Shown: positions 1 to 8,547 of the stretch, one piece after another
Layout: every line of letters starts with the position of its first letter
How positions within the stretch are numbered: the first letter of the stretch is position 1
Source: Oscillospiraceae bacterium
Lineage (GTDB): Bacteria > Bacillota > Clostridia > Saccharofermentanales > Saccharofermentanaceae
NCBI GenBank assembly: GCA_902780785.1
Contig: CACZGS010000008.1
Span: 62,001 to 126,000 of the forward strand
Direction of reading: 5' to 3'
Length of the DNA: 64,000 bases
Position numbers and translations under genes: made by a program
The notes under the pieces: generated by a model
What the model was told of the DNA's origin: nothing
Databases searched by the model: none
What the model saw: only the letters and a program-made list of their open reading frames with translations

Positions 1-1053
1 GTAGTCGTACTCATTACCTCCCGTCTTCCCGAGCTTGAGCAGTTCATTGCTTCAGTACCGGTCTCACTTACATACGGCGGAGACAAGTTCGAGCATATCT
101 TCAGCTGCAGAGCCGGCATAACCACGATCCGTACAAGCCACCGCTTCGGCAACCAAGTCATGGGAGAATGTTCACAGGCCTTCAGTTATTCCAAGAAGAA
201 CAACGTTGATATCGTCTACTATACCGAGGAGATCAACGAGAAGAACCATAACAATACAGAGACCCTTAACCGTGCGCTCAATGAACACAAGTTCCTTATC
301 TACTACCAGCCTGTTATCAGCCTGGAAGATAAACCGCGCCTCCACGCAGCGGAAGCTTTGGCAAGATGGCCGTTAGACGGAAGGATCATCTCACCGCAGG
401 AATTCATCACGCTTGCCACCGATTCAGGCATCGTTACCAAGATCGACTTCTACGTACTTGAGAACGTATGCAAGAACATAAAGTCATGGCAGGCACAGAA
501 CATTCCGCTTGTTCCGATCTCGGTCAACTTCTCCGGCCGTCATCTCTTCAATTCTTCTATCGCTACCGACATCTTAAGCGTAATAGACAAATACGAAGTC
601 GACCACCATCTCATCGGCATCGAATTCTCTGAGCCTGACTTTACGCAGAGAATGCCGATCCTTAAGGATGTTACCCACACCTTATCTGAGGCCGGAATCC
701 TTGTTACTCTGGACCACTTCAGCACAGGCCAGTCAACGCTTACCCTCCTCCACGACATGGAAGCAAGTTATGTTAAGATCGACGCCGACAGGTTCGACCC
801 TGAAGATGCAAGAGGCCGTATCATTACCAACGACATGATCAACCTCGCAAAGATCTTAGGCTATAAGGTAATCTGCGAAGGAGTCCAGTCACAAAAGCAG
901 GTCGATGACCTTATGATGTGCGGCTGCACTCTCTACCAATCTTTCTTCTACGACAAGCCGTTATCTGAGAGATTCTTCTTAGACAGACTCCAGAACCCGT
1001 CTTACGAGAATGAAGTCACGGTCCCTGCAGTTGAATCACAGCCTGTCACTTAA
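1..1053 (+). CDS. GGDEF-EAL domain protein, 5' end cut off by the window
   Basis: The frame is open from the first base, so the ATG at 160 is internal and the gene starts outside the window. The first 60 or so codons resemble the end of a GGDEF domain (AGITTI, then AFSYSKKNN). An EAL domain follows, the c-di-GMP phosphodiesterase fold. EALARW, the Asn of SVNFSG, the Glu of IGIEFSE and the Lys of YVKID are kept. The usual DDFGTG loop is LDHFSTG, which loses the second metal-binding Asp, and EGVE reads EGVQ. Activity is therefore doubtful, and the protein may sense c-di-GMP or act by protein contact. The stop at 1051-1053 is followed by a separate promoter for the next gene. Domain assignment is firm, catalytic status is inference. 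Confidence 0.85.
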   Translation, partial: VVVLITSRLPELEQFIASVPVSLTYGGDKFEHIFSCRAGITTIRTSHRFGNQVMGECSQAFSYSKKNNVDIVYYTEEINEKNHNNTETLNRALNEHKFLIYYQPVISLEDKPRLHAAEALARWPLDGRIISPQEFITLATDSGIVTKIDFYVLENVCKNIKSWQAQNIPLVPISVNFSGRHLFNSSIATDILSVIDKYEVDHHLIGIEFSEPDFTQRMPILKDVTHTLSEAGILVTLDHFSTGQSTLTLLHDMEASYVKIDADRFDPEDARGRIITNDMINLAKILGYKVICEGVQSQKQVDDLMMCGCTLYQSFFYDKPLSERFFLDRLQNPSYENEVTVPAVESQPVT

Positions 1054-1057
1054 CTTG

Positions 1058-1085
1058 TTGGCATCCCTGTTATTTGTGCTATATT
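1058..1085 (+). promoter_or_regulatory. Promoter of the aminotransferase gene
   Basis: TTGGCA at 1058-1063 and TATATT at 1080-1085 are separated by 16 bp, which fits a sigma-A promoter. It lies between the EAL gene stop and the start at 1118, with an AAGAGG ribosome site just before that start. Confidence 0.5.
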
Positions 1086-1117
1086 ATTTCTAATTTTCAT
1101 TCATAAGAGGTATTACT

Positions 1118-2308
1118 ATGATTTCCAAGAAAATGGCTGAAGCCCTTAAGGGCGGCTCTGAGATCCGTAAGATGTTCGAAGAAGGCGGCAGACTTAAGGC
1201 TATCTATGGTGCTGAAAACGTATACGATTTCTCTATCGGCAATCCTGACTTAGAGCCTCCGAAGGAAGTCTTCGATGCTCTGAAGGACCTTGCAAATAAT
1301 CCTACACCCGGCATGCACGGCTATATGCCTAACGCAGGTTATCCTTCAACCCGCCAGATCGTAGCCGAGAAGCGCGGCAAGGAAGCAGGAATGGAGATCG
1401 GCGCTGACGCTGTCTGCATGACTGTCGGTGCTGCATCCGCAATGAACGACGTTCTCCACTCCATACTTGATGCCGATGACGAAGTAATCCTTCTCGCTCC
1501 CTACTTCATGGAATACAACGGCTATGTTGCAAACCACGGCGGTAAGGTCGTGATCGTCCAGACTGACGACAAGTTCAATCCCGTCATCGCCGATATCGAG
1601 AAGGCAATCACTTCCAAGACTAAGGCGATCATCGTAAACTCACCTAACAATCCTTCCGGTGTCGTATACCCCGCTGAGCTCCTTATCGAACTCAACGATA
1701 TGCTCAAGAAGCAGGATCACACGATCTATGTAATCTCTGACGAGCCTTATATCGATCTCGCTTACGACGGAGCTGAAGTTCCCTGCGCACTTAAGTATAT
1801 CGACAACCTCATCATCTGCTTCTCCTGGAGCAAGTCCTTGTCACTCCCCGGAGAGAGAATCGGTTATACTCTCGTATCACCTAAGTGTGCTGACTTTGCA
1901 GAGCTCACAGGCGCTATCGTTCTTTCCAACAGAACTCTGGGCAGCGTAAACGCTCCCGCCATCTGGCAGAAAGTAATCGAGAAGGCCATCTACGCAAAAG
2001 TTGACGTTGCCAACTACGAGAACAGAAGAAACCTTCTTTACGCCAACATCGTTGATGCAGGCTTTGACGCAGTTAAACCTAACGGCGCTCTCTACATCTT
2101 CATGAACACTCCGAAGGGCCTGACCGATGAAGAGTTCGCAAAGATCTGCGCTAAGCAGAATCTCCTTCTCGTTAAGGGATCGAGTTTTGCACGTCCCGGT
2201 TACTGCCGTCTTGCTTTCTGCGTTTCCGAAGTATCCATCAGGAATTCCAGAAAAGCATTCTTCGCAGTTGCCGAGGAACTGGGCATAAGCCACAGAGCAG
2301 AGCTTTAA
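1118..2308 (+). CDS. Class I/II pyridoxal-phosphate aminotransferase
   Basis: This 396-residue fold-type I aminotransferase probably moves amino groups between an amino acid and a 2-oxo acid in the cytoplasm. The substrate cannot be read from sequence. Visible landmarks are SIGNPDLEPP near residue 40, NSPNNPSG near 174-181, the SDEPY Asp near 208, the Schiff-base Lys at about 239 in SWSKSLSLPGERIGY, and a C-terminal RLAFCVS containing the likely carboxylate-binding Arg. Length is normal for aspartate/aromatic aminotransferase relatives. It is a single gene with its own promoter. Its TAA overlaps the stop of the convergent sortase gene by four bases, with no terminator hairpin visible between them. 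Confidence 0.9.
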   Translation: MISKKMAEALKGGSEIRKMFEEGGRLKAIYGAENVYDFSIGNPDLEPPKEVFDALKDLANNPTPGMHGYMPNAGYPSTRQIVAEKRGKEAGMEIGADAVCMTVGAASAMNDVLHSILDADDEVILLAPYFMEYNGYVANHGGKVVIVQTDDKFNPVIADIEKAITSKTKAIIVNSPNNPSGVVYPAELLIELNDMLKKQDHTIYVISDEPYIDLAYDGAEVPCALKYIDNLIICFSWSKSLSLPGERIGYTLVSPKCADFAELTGAIVLSNRTLGSVNAPAIWQKVIEKAIYAKVDVANYENRRNLLYANIVDAGFDAVKPNGALYIFMNTPKGLTDEEFAKICAKQNLLLVKGSSFARPGYCRLAFCVSEVSIRNSRKAFFAVAEELGISHRAEL

Positions 2309-2994
2309 TCTTCTGAAGGCACCAGCGTCGCGATAAAGCGCCAGCAGTTGCCTTTCTCTCTGGCACAGGTTATCAGGGTTATCATTACGGGATGATCTGA
2401 TGAAGTGCCTACATAATCCTGAAGATCATAGGGTGAACAGTAGTAAGTACCGTTCACCCTGTATTTTTGCTCAAAGCCGTCGGGTGTGGTTATTATGACC
2501 TCATCTCCTTTACGGATCTTCGGGAGCTTATCGAAGACCGTGTGGGTTATCGTATTCCTGTGTCCCACTATGATGCTGTTGCCTTTCTGTCCTATCCTTG
2601 CCGATTCCTTCATGAGTATCACGCCGTAACGCATCGCGAGATTGGTGTTCTCCTCCCAGACAGGTTCTTCGATACCAAGGTCCGGTATCGTGATTATCCC
2701 TGCCAGATGAAGATCAGCTGTCCCGTTATCGTCTCCCGCGCAATAGCCTGCGATCTCCAGCAAGCCTTCCGCAAATGACTCTTCATCAGTATTCTCTTCA
2801 CCGTTTACCGACAGATAGTCACCTGCGGGGACTTCATAGACAACATCATCCGAAGTATCTCTCCTTAGCACTTCGTCCTTTACAGTGTTCCGGAAATAAG
2901 ACTTCGCATACTCTTCCACGAACAATAAGAGTCCTCCAATAGAAAAGACAGCAAGAACAAATCCCGCCACAGGTCTTAAATACTTGCTCTTCAT
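2305..2994 (-). CDS. Sortase
   Basis: A 229-residue membrane-anchored transpeptidase that cleaves a C-terminal sorting signal and attaches the protein to peptidoglycan or to another subunit. One N-terminal membrane segment spans about residues 8-27. The catalytic triad is visible: His145 in IVGHRN, Cys210 in TLITC and Arg219. Its start overlaps the stop of the surface-protein gene upstream by one base (TAATG), so the two are translationally coupled and the surface protein is very likely its substrate. The class (D or E type) cannot be settled by eye. It is the last gene of the operon that begins with the DUF5688-like gene. Confidence 0.9.
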   Translation of the reverse strand: MKSKYLRPVAGFVLAVFSIGGLLLFVEEYAKSYFRNTVKDEVLRRDTSDDVVYEVPAGDYLSVNGEENTDEESFAEGLLEIAGYCAGDDNGTADLHLAGIITIPDLGIEEPVWEENTNLAMRYGVILMKESARIGQKGNSIIVGHRNTITHTVFDKLPKIRKGDEVIITTPDGFEQKYRVNGTYYCSPYDLQDYVGTSSDHPVMITLITCAREKGNCWRFIATLVPSED

Positions 2995-5900
2995 TATCTG
3001 TTCCTTCTGATCCGCTTACGCTTGACCTCGCCCGTGATCACATAAGCTCCCGCACCGGCCGAGACAACAAATACGATCATGCCGATAACCGTTCTGCTGC
3101 TAAGGATCTCTCCCGATATCGGAATATTTGTAACTGACAGGCTTTGGTCCTTGTTGTTCAGGTCTTCGTGGGAAAGGACCCTGATATCTTCTTTCTGCAG
3201 GCCCGATGCAACCTCTTCTTCGGTTGACATGTCGTAGATGTTCTCGAGGACTACGACCGTGTCACCGCTCTCCAGATCAGAAGCTCTGAACTTGATGGTT
3301 ACATCAACCGTGCCGGAAGGTTCAACCGGCTCAAACTGCTGCAGCGATACGACTTCGGTTCCTTTATTGGTCACTTCCGTACCATCGCTTAATCTGAGAG
3401 TAGCCTTGGCATAATACTTATGGCCTGCTTCAAGATTCTCATAGCTGATGTGGTCAACTATAGTAACCGTTGAATTCTTAAGGAAAGCCTTATCGCCTTT
3501 AACGGTCGTAGCAACAGTCCTGCAGGACGGTCTTCTGAGCGTCTGATTATCATCATTGATGTCTTCATGTCTTGCTATTGGCTTACCGCCTTCATCAGGA
3601 ATCAATGATTCAAAGACAACCAGATCTGTCGTATCAAGCGGCACCTTAACGTTCTCAAATGGAACTATTACATATCCGGAAGAATCCTGCGGCCTGAAAG
3701 TTACGGTCTTGGTATATGTGTTTCCGTCAGGATCCGCATAGGGCTGTCCGGTAGATCTGTCCATCAAGGTTCCTGTAAGGACATATCTGTCTCCCGGATT
3801 TAGTCCTTCAAAAGAAACCTTGTCATTGATACCGACGCTCTCAGACAACGCAAGGACACCCGTATTGGTGCTGCTGTCAGTTGCCTTAGTTGAGATAGCC
3901 GGGCTGATCGCAACAGTCTGACCCTCGTCCTCAAGATCATTATGTTTGGCGATCGCGATATCCCTGAAATAAAGCGTCTCAAAGCATACAACGGCTAAAG
4001 ATGTCCCGCCTTTTTCGAATACTTCGGAGAACAGATAACTGCTGTCTATCTTAAACTTGACTTCAACTTCACCAGATACGACTTCTCTGCCCTTTTCGTC
4101 CAGAGTAACTTCTCCGGTTGTCTTGTCAGCTTTGAATGTTATGCTTTCCCTGTATTCGTTGCCTTCCTTGTCTTTAAGTATCTCTCCGGTTGACTTATCC
4201 AACAGGCACCCTGAGAGCTTATACTCGTAGCCTGAAGTCAGCTTCTCAAAGCGCACCTTGTCGGTAAGTTCGATCTCTTTGCCGCAGTTGATACTGTGTG
4301 AGCCTGAGCTGTCAGTAAGCTGAGTCGATATCTTCGGGTTGATATCGATCTTATTAGTGGCCTTTACTGTAACCACCTTGTTGTCGTTCTTCTTTGTGAG
4401 CCTTACGGTCCTGCTGTTGCCTGTGCTGCCGTCATCCCAGACCAGTTTATAAGCCGGTTCGATCTTCTCTTCTATCCTGTACCAGCCGGTAGGAATATCA
4501 GAAAATGTGACCACTCCGTTCTTATCTGTCTTGCCCTTTGCAAGAGCCGTATCATCCCACGCCGGCTCTTCATTGGTACCGCCATATATAAGACTGAATC
4601 CGACATTTGAAGTGATGCCGTCTTCCGAAGTCTTAACTACCTTAATGGAACTTTCCAATCTGTCATTGGTAACGTTCTCTTCCAAATTGTCTGTTGTAAC
4701 CTTTATCTCCTTGTACCACTTCCCGTCTTTTCCGTCTGTGAATCCTTCAGGGATCTCATATACATACCCGGCTTTAGATGCATGATATTTATGATCAGGA
4801 CGCACTTCGACAAGAAAGTATCCTCCGACCGGCACTCCTGACAGCTCATCAGAAACTGTGCCTCCTCTCTTCCACTGTACTTTCCCATCTTTGTCAGACA
4901 CTCCTTCCGCAAGTTTTATCGTCTTATCTTTGTTCCAGAGCTCGAAAACGAACCCGTCCTTTGTATCGTCTTCATCCGCCACTGCCTTAAGGACCTTGAG
5001 AGATCCCGAATGCTTGTTGTTCTCGCATTTAAACGAATATGTCTTCTTAGATGACAGGCTGCCTGTCTTAAAGACATACTGATATGTCGAATCGCCTGTC
5101 CTGGTCCAGCCGGAATCATTGGTGAATTCATATTCAATTACCGTGCCGTCAGCGCACTTAAAAGGGGCACCTTTGTCAAAAGTCTCCGTGACCACATATT
5201 CCGTATCGTATTTGATCGGGAAAGCATCAGTTCCTTCCCACTTGTTTCCGGAGGCATCGTACCAGTTCCACTTGCCGTCAGCATATTTGTATGTGGCAAC
5301 AAGAGTGCCACCTTCACTAACGGTAAATACAACAGAGGCAGTATCAAAAGACGTGGATGTGGTCTTCTCAAGTGACAGGCTGCTCGCATCGGTAAAAAGC
5401 CCTGCACCCTTTCCTCTTCCTTCGGTCGACTCTGTCGTCTTCATGTTAGTTACGACCATCACATCAGAACCTGATGTATAGGCATAACCGTTCTTTACGA
5501 ATGAATAGAGCTCGTCTCCGCCGTTCTTTCCGATCGAATATTCAAGCTTTCCTGTAGATCCGTCAGTCTCAGTTATCCTGATATGCATCTTATAAACATC
5601 CGGATCAGAGAACTTATAGATCGAAGGAATATTGCCTTCTGAATCCTTAAGATCCTTCCTTGTTCCGTCAGGTAATATGAGACCGTCAGGGGTAGTCGTC
5701 TCTTTGATATAAAGAGTATCTTCGTATGAACTGCCGGACTGGTCCTGCGGTGTCAGGCTCAATTTCTGCTTCGTGTAGTTCGAACCGCTGAGATAATAGA
5801 AGTCGGTATAGACGCCGTCGTTATCGTCATCCCGAAGTTCGCCCACATTGTTCTTAAGATCAGCATCCTTGTAGATCGTGAATACCGCGCCCGTATAGTT

Positions 5901-6731
5901 GATCCCCGAAGGGTCTCTCTTATCCAGATAGAATCCTGCATAAGCAGCGTCTCTTAACGATGTGGCACGAAGTCCCATAAAGCCTGTAAAACTTCCTTTT
6001 CCAGCTTCGGAAGAACTGCTCGACAATGACTTTCTGCAAAAATATCCTGAGGTGGAGCTTGCCGTCCACTGCATAGGAACACCGTCTATTATTCCGGCAT
6101 AGATGGTTATGTGCTGGGCATTATTCTTGTCCTTGTTATCGTTCCACCACATGATCATGTCGCCGGGCTTAAACCCGTAGGTATTGATGATGTTGATCCA
6201 CTCATCATCCTGTATTCCGCTCTTGCCGTTGGTCTCAAAGTTAGAGAACTTATTCTCCGTGGGTGTAATGCCCTTATACTTCAACAATGAATTCGTGATG
6301 GTCGACTTGATGCCCGCAAAACCCGGTCTGTAAAATCCGTATCTGTCAGGATTTGCTCCGCCTGAATAAGACAGGGTTTTCTTACCATATGAGCCTGAAG
6401 TGCCTGTTATCTTCGCAGTCTTAAGGGCCACGCTGTATGCAAGGCTCACCGAACCTGCGCAGTCTATACCGTTCCACCCTCCGCCACCCCACTGGTATTT
6501 GACGCCTGACATCTTAGCGCACGCAGCAAGGATCTCATCACGGAAGGCTTTCTCACTCGTATAACCGGCATTTCTCGCATTGGATTCCGGTACGAGTGCA
6601 TTAGAACTTAATACGGCGGCATTAACATTTTTCGAGCCAATAAAAAACGGCAACGAGCAAATAACAACCGCTGCCGTCATTATTCCAGCCAGTAATCTGG
6701 CTTTGTATTTTGGTGATCCTTTATTCTTCAC
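2994..6731 (-). CDS. Large surface protein: NlpC/P60 domain, SpaA/VaFE repeats, sortase signal
   Basis: A 1245-residue secreted wall protein. A signal segment at about 10-35 ends near VNAAV. An NlpC/P60-type cysteine peptidase domain follows, with Cys91 (NGIDCAGS) and His207 (AQHITIYAG). The central part holds several SpaA-like (Cna-B type) beta domains. The C-terminal third has three VaFE-type repeats: each opens with a STQLTDSSG-like strand and closes with a (V)FE or LEN turn followed by an xHxDxxxxxQ motif (KHNDLEDEGQ, RHEDINDDNQ, SHEDLNNKDQ). The end is IPISGE, a membrane helix and KRKRIRRNR, an atypical sorting signal. The start is GTG at 6731, overlapping the upstream TGA (GTGA). Architecture suggests a wall-attached adhesin or pilin with a peptidoglycan- or peptide-cleaving head. 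Target unknown. Confidence 0.85.
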   Translation of the reverse strand: MKNKGSPKYKARLLAGIMTAAVVICSLPFFIGSKNVNAAVLSSNALVPESNARNAGYTSEKAFRDEILAACAKMSGVKYQWGGGGWNGIDCAGSVSLAYSVALKTAKITGTSGSYGKKTLSYSGGANPDRYGFYRPGFAGIKSTITNSLLKYKGITPTENKFSNFETNGKSGIQDDEWINIINTYGFKPGDMIMWWNDNKDKNNAQHITIYAGIIDGVPMQWTASSTSGYFCRKSLSSSSSEAGKGSFTGFMGLRATSLRDAAYAGFYLDKRDPSGINYTGAVFTIYKDADLKNNVGELRDDDNDGVYTDFYYLSGSNYTKQKLSLTPQDQSGSSYEDTLYIKETTTPDGLILPDGTRKDLKDSEGNIPSIYKFSDPDVYKMHIRITETDGSTGKLEYSIGKNGGDELYSFVKNGYAYTSGSDVMVVTNMKTTESTEGRGKGAGLFTDASSLSLEKTTSTSFDTASVVFTVSEGGTLVATYKYADGKWNWYDASGNKWEGTDAFPIKYDTEYVVTETFDKGAPFKCADGTVIEYEFTNDSGWTRTGDSTYQYVFKTGSLSSKKTYSFKCENNKHSGSLKVLKAVADEDDTKDGFVFELWNKDKTIKLAEGVSDKDGKVQWKRGGTVSDELSGVPVGGYFLVEVRPDHKYHASKAGYVYEIPEGFTDGKDGKWYKEIKVTTDNLEENVTNDRLESSIKVVKTSEDGITSNVGFSLIYGGTNEEPAWDDTALAKGKTDKNGVVTFSDIPTGWYRIEEKIEPAYKLVWDDGSTGNSRTVRLTKKNDNKVVTVKATNKIDINPKISTQLTDSSGSHSINCGKEIELTDKVRFEKLTSGYEYKLSGCLLDKSTGEILKDKEGNEYRESITFKADKTTGEVTLDEKGREVVSGEVEVKFKIDSSYLFSEVFEKGGTSLAVVCFETLYFRDIAIAKHNDLEDEGQTVAISPAISTKATDSSTNTGVLALSESVGINDKVSFEGLNPGDRYVLTGTLMDRSTGQPYADPDGNTYTKTVTFRPQDSSGYVIVPFENVKVPLDTTDLVVFESLIPDEGGKPIARHEDINDDNQTLRRPSCRTVATTVKGDKAFLKNSTVTIVDHISYENLEAGHKYYAKATLRLSDGTEVTNKGTEVVSLQQFEPVEPSGTVDVTIKFRASDLESGDTVVVLENIYDMSTEEEVASGLQKEDIRVLSHEDLNNKDQSLSVTNIPISGEILSSRTVIGMIVFVVSAGAGAYVITGEVKRKRIRRNR

Positions 6732-7687
6732 GATGCTGCCTCCGATTCAGTAACGCAGGTAAGCGATCCGTCAACGATGCTGAAACGGTAGATGTTGTCA
6801 GACAGCCTGTCGGAAAGCCTTACGTGTTCACAGTTTGTATCTTTGACGAGAGTCCTGAGCTTGGAGCTCTCACTGAATGTCTCAGTTGACAATATGACAA
6901 GGTCATGGACAGATGACGGCAGAATGTAGCAGTCGGTTCCGATGTTCTTTACGACCTTCTTCAGGACATCCGTATAAAGAAGCGCATTCGCTCCGAAGAA
7001 TTCGTATTCATTACTTACGACATATACGCGGTCCTGCATGGGGATCTCATCAACACCTGCGAAGGATGCTTCGATATCCTGCTCCTTTACACCCCAGCGC
7101 CTCATCATGCGCATCATGGTATCTTCGATACGCTCGCTCTTGAACGGGAATATCTTCTTGGTATTCTTCTTTGCAAGGCGGTATAACAGAGCCTCTGACA
7201 GGTCTTCGGCATTGGCGATGTCATTGGTTACGAGGAACCCGGACACACCGTGCTCATCCACGTTTACGATCACTCTGTAAACGACGGAAAGATCCATGAA
7301 GCTCCTGTGAGGGCAGTGCTTGATCATTTCCTGGTTTTCATTCGTATTGACGATCTGGAAAACGATCTTCTCCTTCAGTGATTCGAAGTCGAGCTTCATT
7401 ATGTCTTCAGGCAGGAACTTGATCGATTCTTCCAGATAAACGGCCTGGTTTGCCATGACCTGCTCGAATGAATCGCACTCTAAGTACTGCTCATACATCC
7501 TCTCCATATAGAATGTCGGGCTGCAGTATGAACGCGGCTTTCCCTTGGGGATTATCACGACACCCGTAAGGCACGAATTGACCTTAGGAACCTTTCTAAG
7601 CTCTATCTTGCAGTCAGAATACCTCTCCGGCATATAGCTCAAGAATTCGTCCATTACTCTCTGCTTAAAACTCTCGTAGTCCATCAT
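6728..7687 (-). CDS. DUF5688-like protein of unknown function
   Basis: A 319-residue soluble protein with no signal peptide. It resembles, from memory, the DUF5688 family found in Lachnospiraceae and relatives (opening MMDYESFKQRVMDEFLSYMP; later VYRVIVNV and a C-terminal region with DCYILPSSVHDLVIL). No catalytic motif is recognised. I chose the ATG at 7687 because GGAGG at 7697-7701 stands nine bases upstream. A longer reading to 7792 would run through the hairpin at 7715-7750. It overlaps the surface-protein start by four bases and opens the operon with that gene and the sortase. DUF5688 proteins often occur next to envelope genes, but no role can be stated. Confidence 0.75.
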   Translation of the reverse strand: MMDYESFKQRVMDEFLSYMPERYSDCKIELRKVPKVNSCLTGVVIIPKGKPRSYCSPTFYMERMYEQYLECDSFEQVMANQAVYLEESIKFLPEDIMKLDFESLKEKIVFQIVNTNENQEMIKHCPHRSFMDLSVVYRVIVNVDEHGVSGFLVTNDIANAEDLSEALLYRLAKKNTKKIFPFKSERIEDTMMRMMRRWGVKEQDIEASFAGVDEIPMQDRVYVVSNEYEFFGANALLYTDVLKKVVKNIGTDCYILPSSVHDLVILSTETFSESSKLRTLVKDTNCEHVRLSDRLSDNIYRFSIVDGSLTCVTESEAAS

Positions 7688-7714
7688 ATTGTTGTTCCTC
7701 CGCAATAAAATCTG

Positions 7715-7750
7715 GCAATAAAAAAACGCACCCCGAAAAGGATGCGTTTC
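7715..7750 (-). terminator. Rho-independent terminator or leader attenuator
   Basis: On the minus strand AAACGCA (7749-7743) pairs with TGCGTTT (7730-7724) around a short loop and runs into TTTTTTTATT. It stands downstream of thiN, so it can end the def-thiN operon. It also lies between a good promoter at 7767-7796 and the next start codon at 7687, so it sits inside that operon's leader. Confidence 0.8.
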
Positions 7751-7766
7751 ATTTATTTGCAGTTTA

Positions 7767-7796
7767 AGTATAAGCCCCTGTGCCAGTCTCATTCAA
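7767..7796 (-). promoter_or_regulatory. Promoter of the DUF5688/surface protein/sortase operon
   Basis: Minus strand TTGAAT (7796-7791), an 18-bp spacer and TATACT (7772-7767). Transcription would start near 7760, giving a leader of about 70 bases that contains the hairpin at 7715-7750. The 86 bases between this promoter and the thiN stop show nothing else I can identify. Confidence 0.5.
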
Positions 7797-7878
7797 TAAG
7801 CTAAAGTCTCAATTTTGGCACCCTAAAATTCATTTTCCGCCCCTTGAAAACCCCCGCAAACGCAATATTCAAAAGGCT

Positions 7879-8547
7879 TTAGACGGATTTTGTTACTATA
7901 AGAAGGAGCTTTCCTGATTTTATCGATACAGAGATCTTTTTCGCGCTCTTTACAGGATGATTCGAAAAAGAGAACGATGAGCCGGCCGTAAGTGCCGCAT
8001 CAGTAAGCGGATAGTAAAGTCCTTCTGTCGTAACACCCGTAACCGGCACGTCAAAACTGAAAGGCACCAGCGATACAGCTGCTCCGCCTTCAAAAGATTC
8101 AACACTGCATTCTGCCCTGTCTTCTCCTGCCATCGGGATGCATGTGGTAACACCGTCAGTTACGGTGATCTTCCTGCCTTCGGCTCTGTATTTTACGGCA
8201 AGGCCGAGATTAGCCAATACATGATCGATCCTTCCTGTCACGGGACATACAAGGATCACTTCATCGGTGCTCTCGGTCTTCATAAGGGCTATCTCGGTAT
8301 CGGTCCAGTCCTTTTCGACGGGATATTTCTCAACAGGGATATTATTGGCGCTGATAAACTCCAAACCGATGTCAGTAATGGAATCCATATCTCCAATGAC
8401 AATGGAAGGAACTATGCTGATTCCGGAAAGATAATCGCAGCCCGAATCGCAGGCGATCAGCCTTGTATCAGGATCACTTACAAAACCCTTGATAACATCA
8501 GAAGCCTCATCAGGCAAAGGTCCGCCTGTTACGATGACACAGCGCAT
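7879..8547 (-). CDS. thiN: Thiamine pyrophosphokinase
   Basis: A 222-residue enzyme transferring pyrophosphate from ATP to thiamine to give thiamine diphosphate. Family signatures are the N-terminal VTGGPLP, the CDSGCDYL strand, IVIGDMDS (the metal-binding Asp cluster), DWTDTEIAL, and the VTGRIDHVLANL motif. The C-terminal half is the beta-rich thiamine-binding domain. It overlaps the end of rpe by 19 bases, the usual Firmicutes arrangement at the end of the prkC/rsgA operon. The operon appears to end in the hairpin at 7715-7750. Length and order are as expected. Confidence 0.92.
   Translation of the reverse strand: MRCVIVTGGPLPDEASDVIKGFVSDPDTRLIACDSGCDYLSGISIVPSIVIGDMDSITDIGLEFISANNIPVEKYPVEKDWTDTEIALMKTESTDEVILVCPVTGRIDHVLANLGLAVKYRAEGRKITVTDGVTTCIPMAGEDRAECSVESFEGGAAVSLVPFSFDVPVTGVTTEGLYYPLTDAALTAGSSFSFSNHPVKSAKKISVSIKSGKLLLIVTKSV

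Noticed and set aside
5119..5481. A 120-residue open frame on the plus strand inside the surface-protein gene
   Set aside because: Antisense shadow of Thr/Ser/Lys-rich repeats, without ribosome site or domain.
7773..7785. TGGCAC resembling a sigma-54 -24 box
   Set aside because: The -12 element TTGCA is missing at the right distance, while a good sigma-A promoter overlaps it.
7801..7830. Phrase AGTCTCAA followed by TTTTGG, also found near 37433
   Set aside because: Only 14-15 bases match loosely and there is no shared position relative to a promoter. Chance in AT-rich intergenic DNA is likely.
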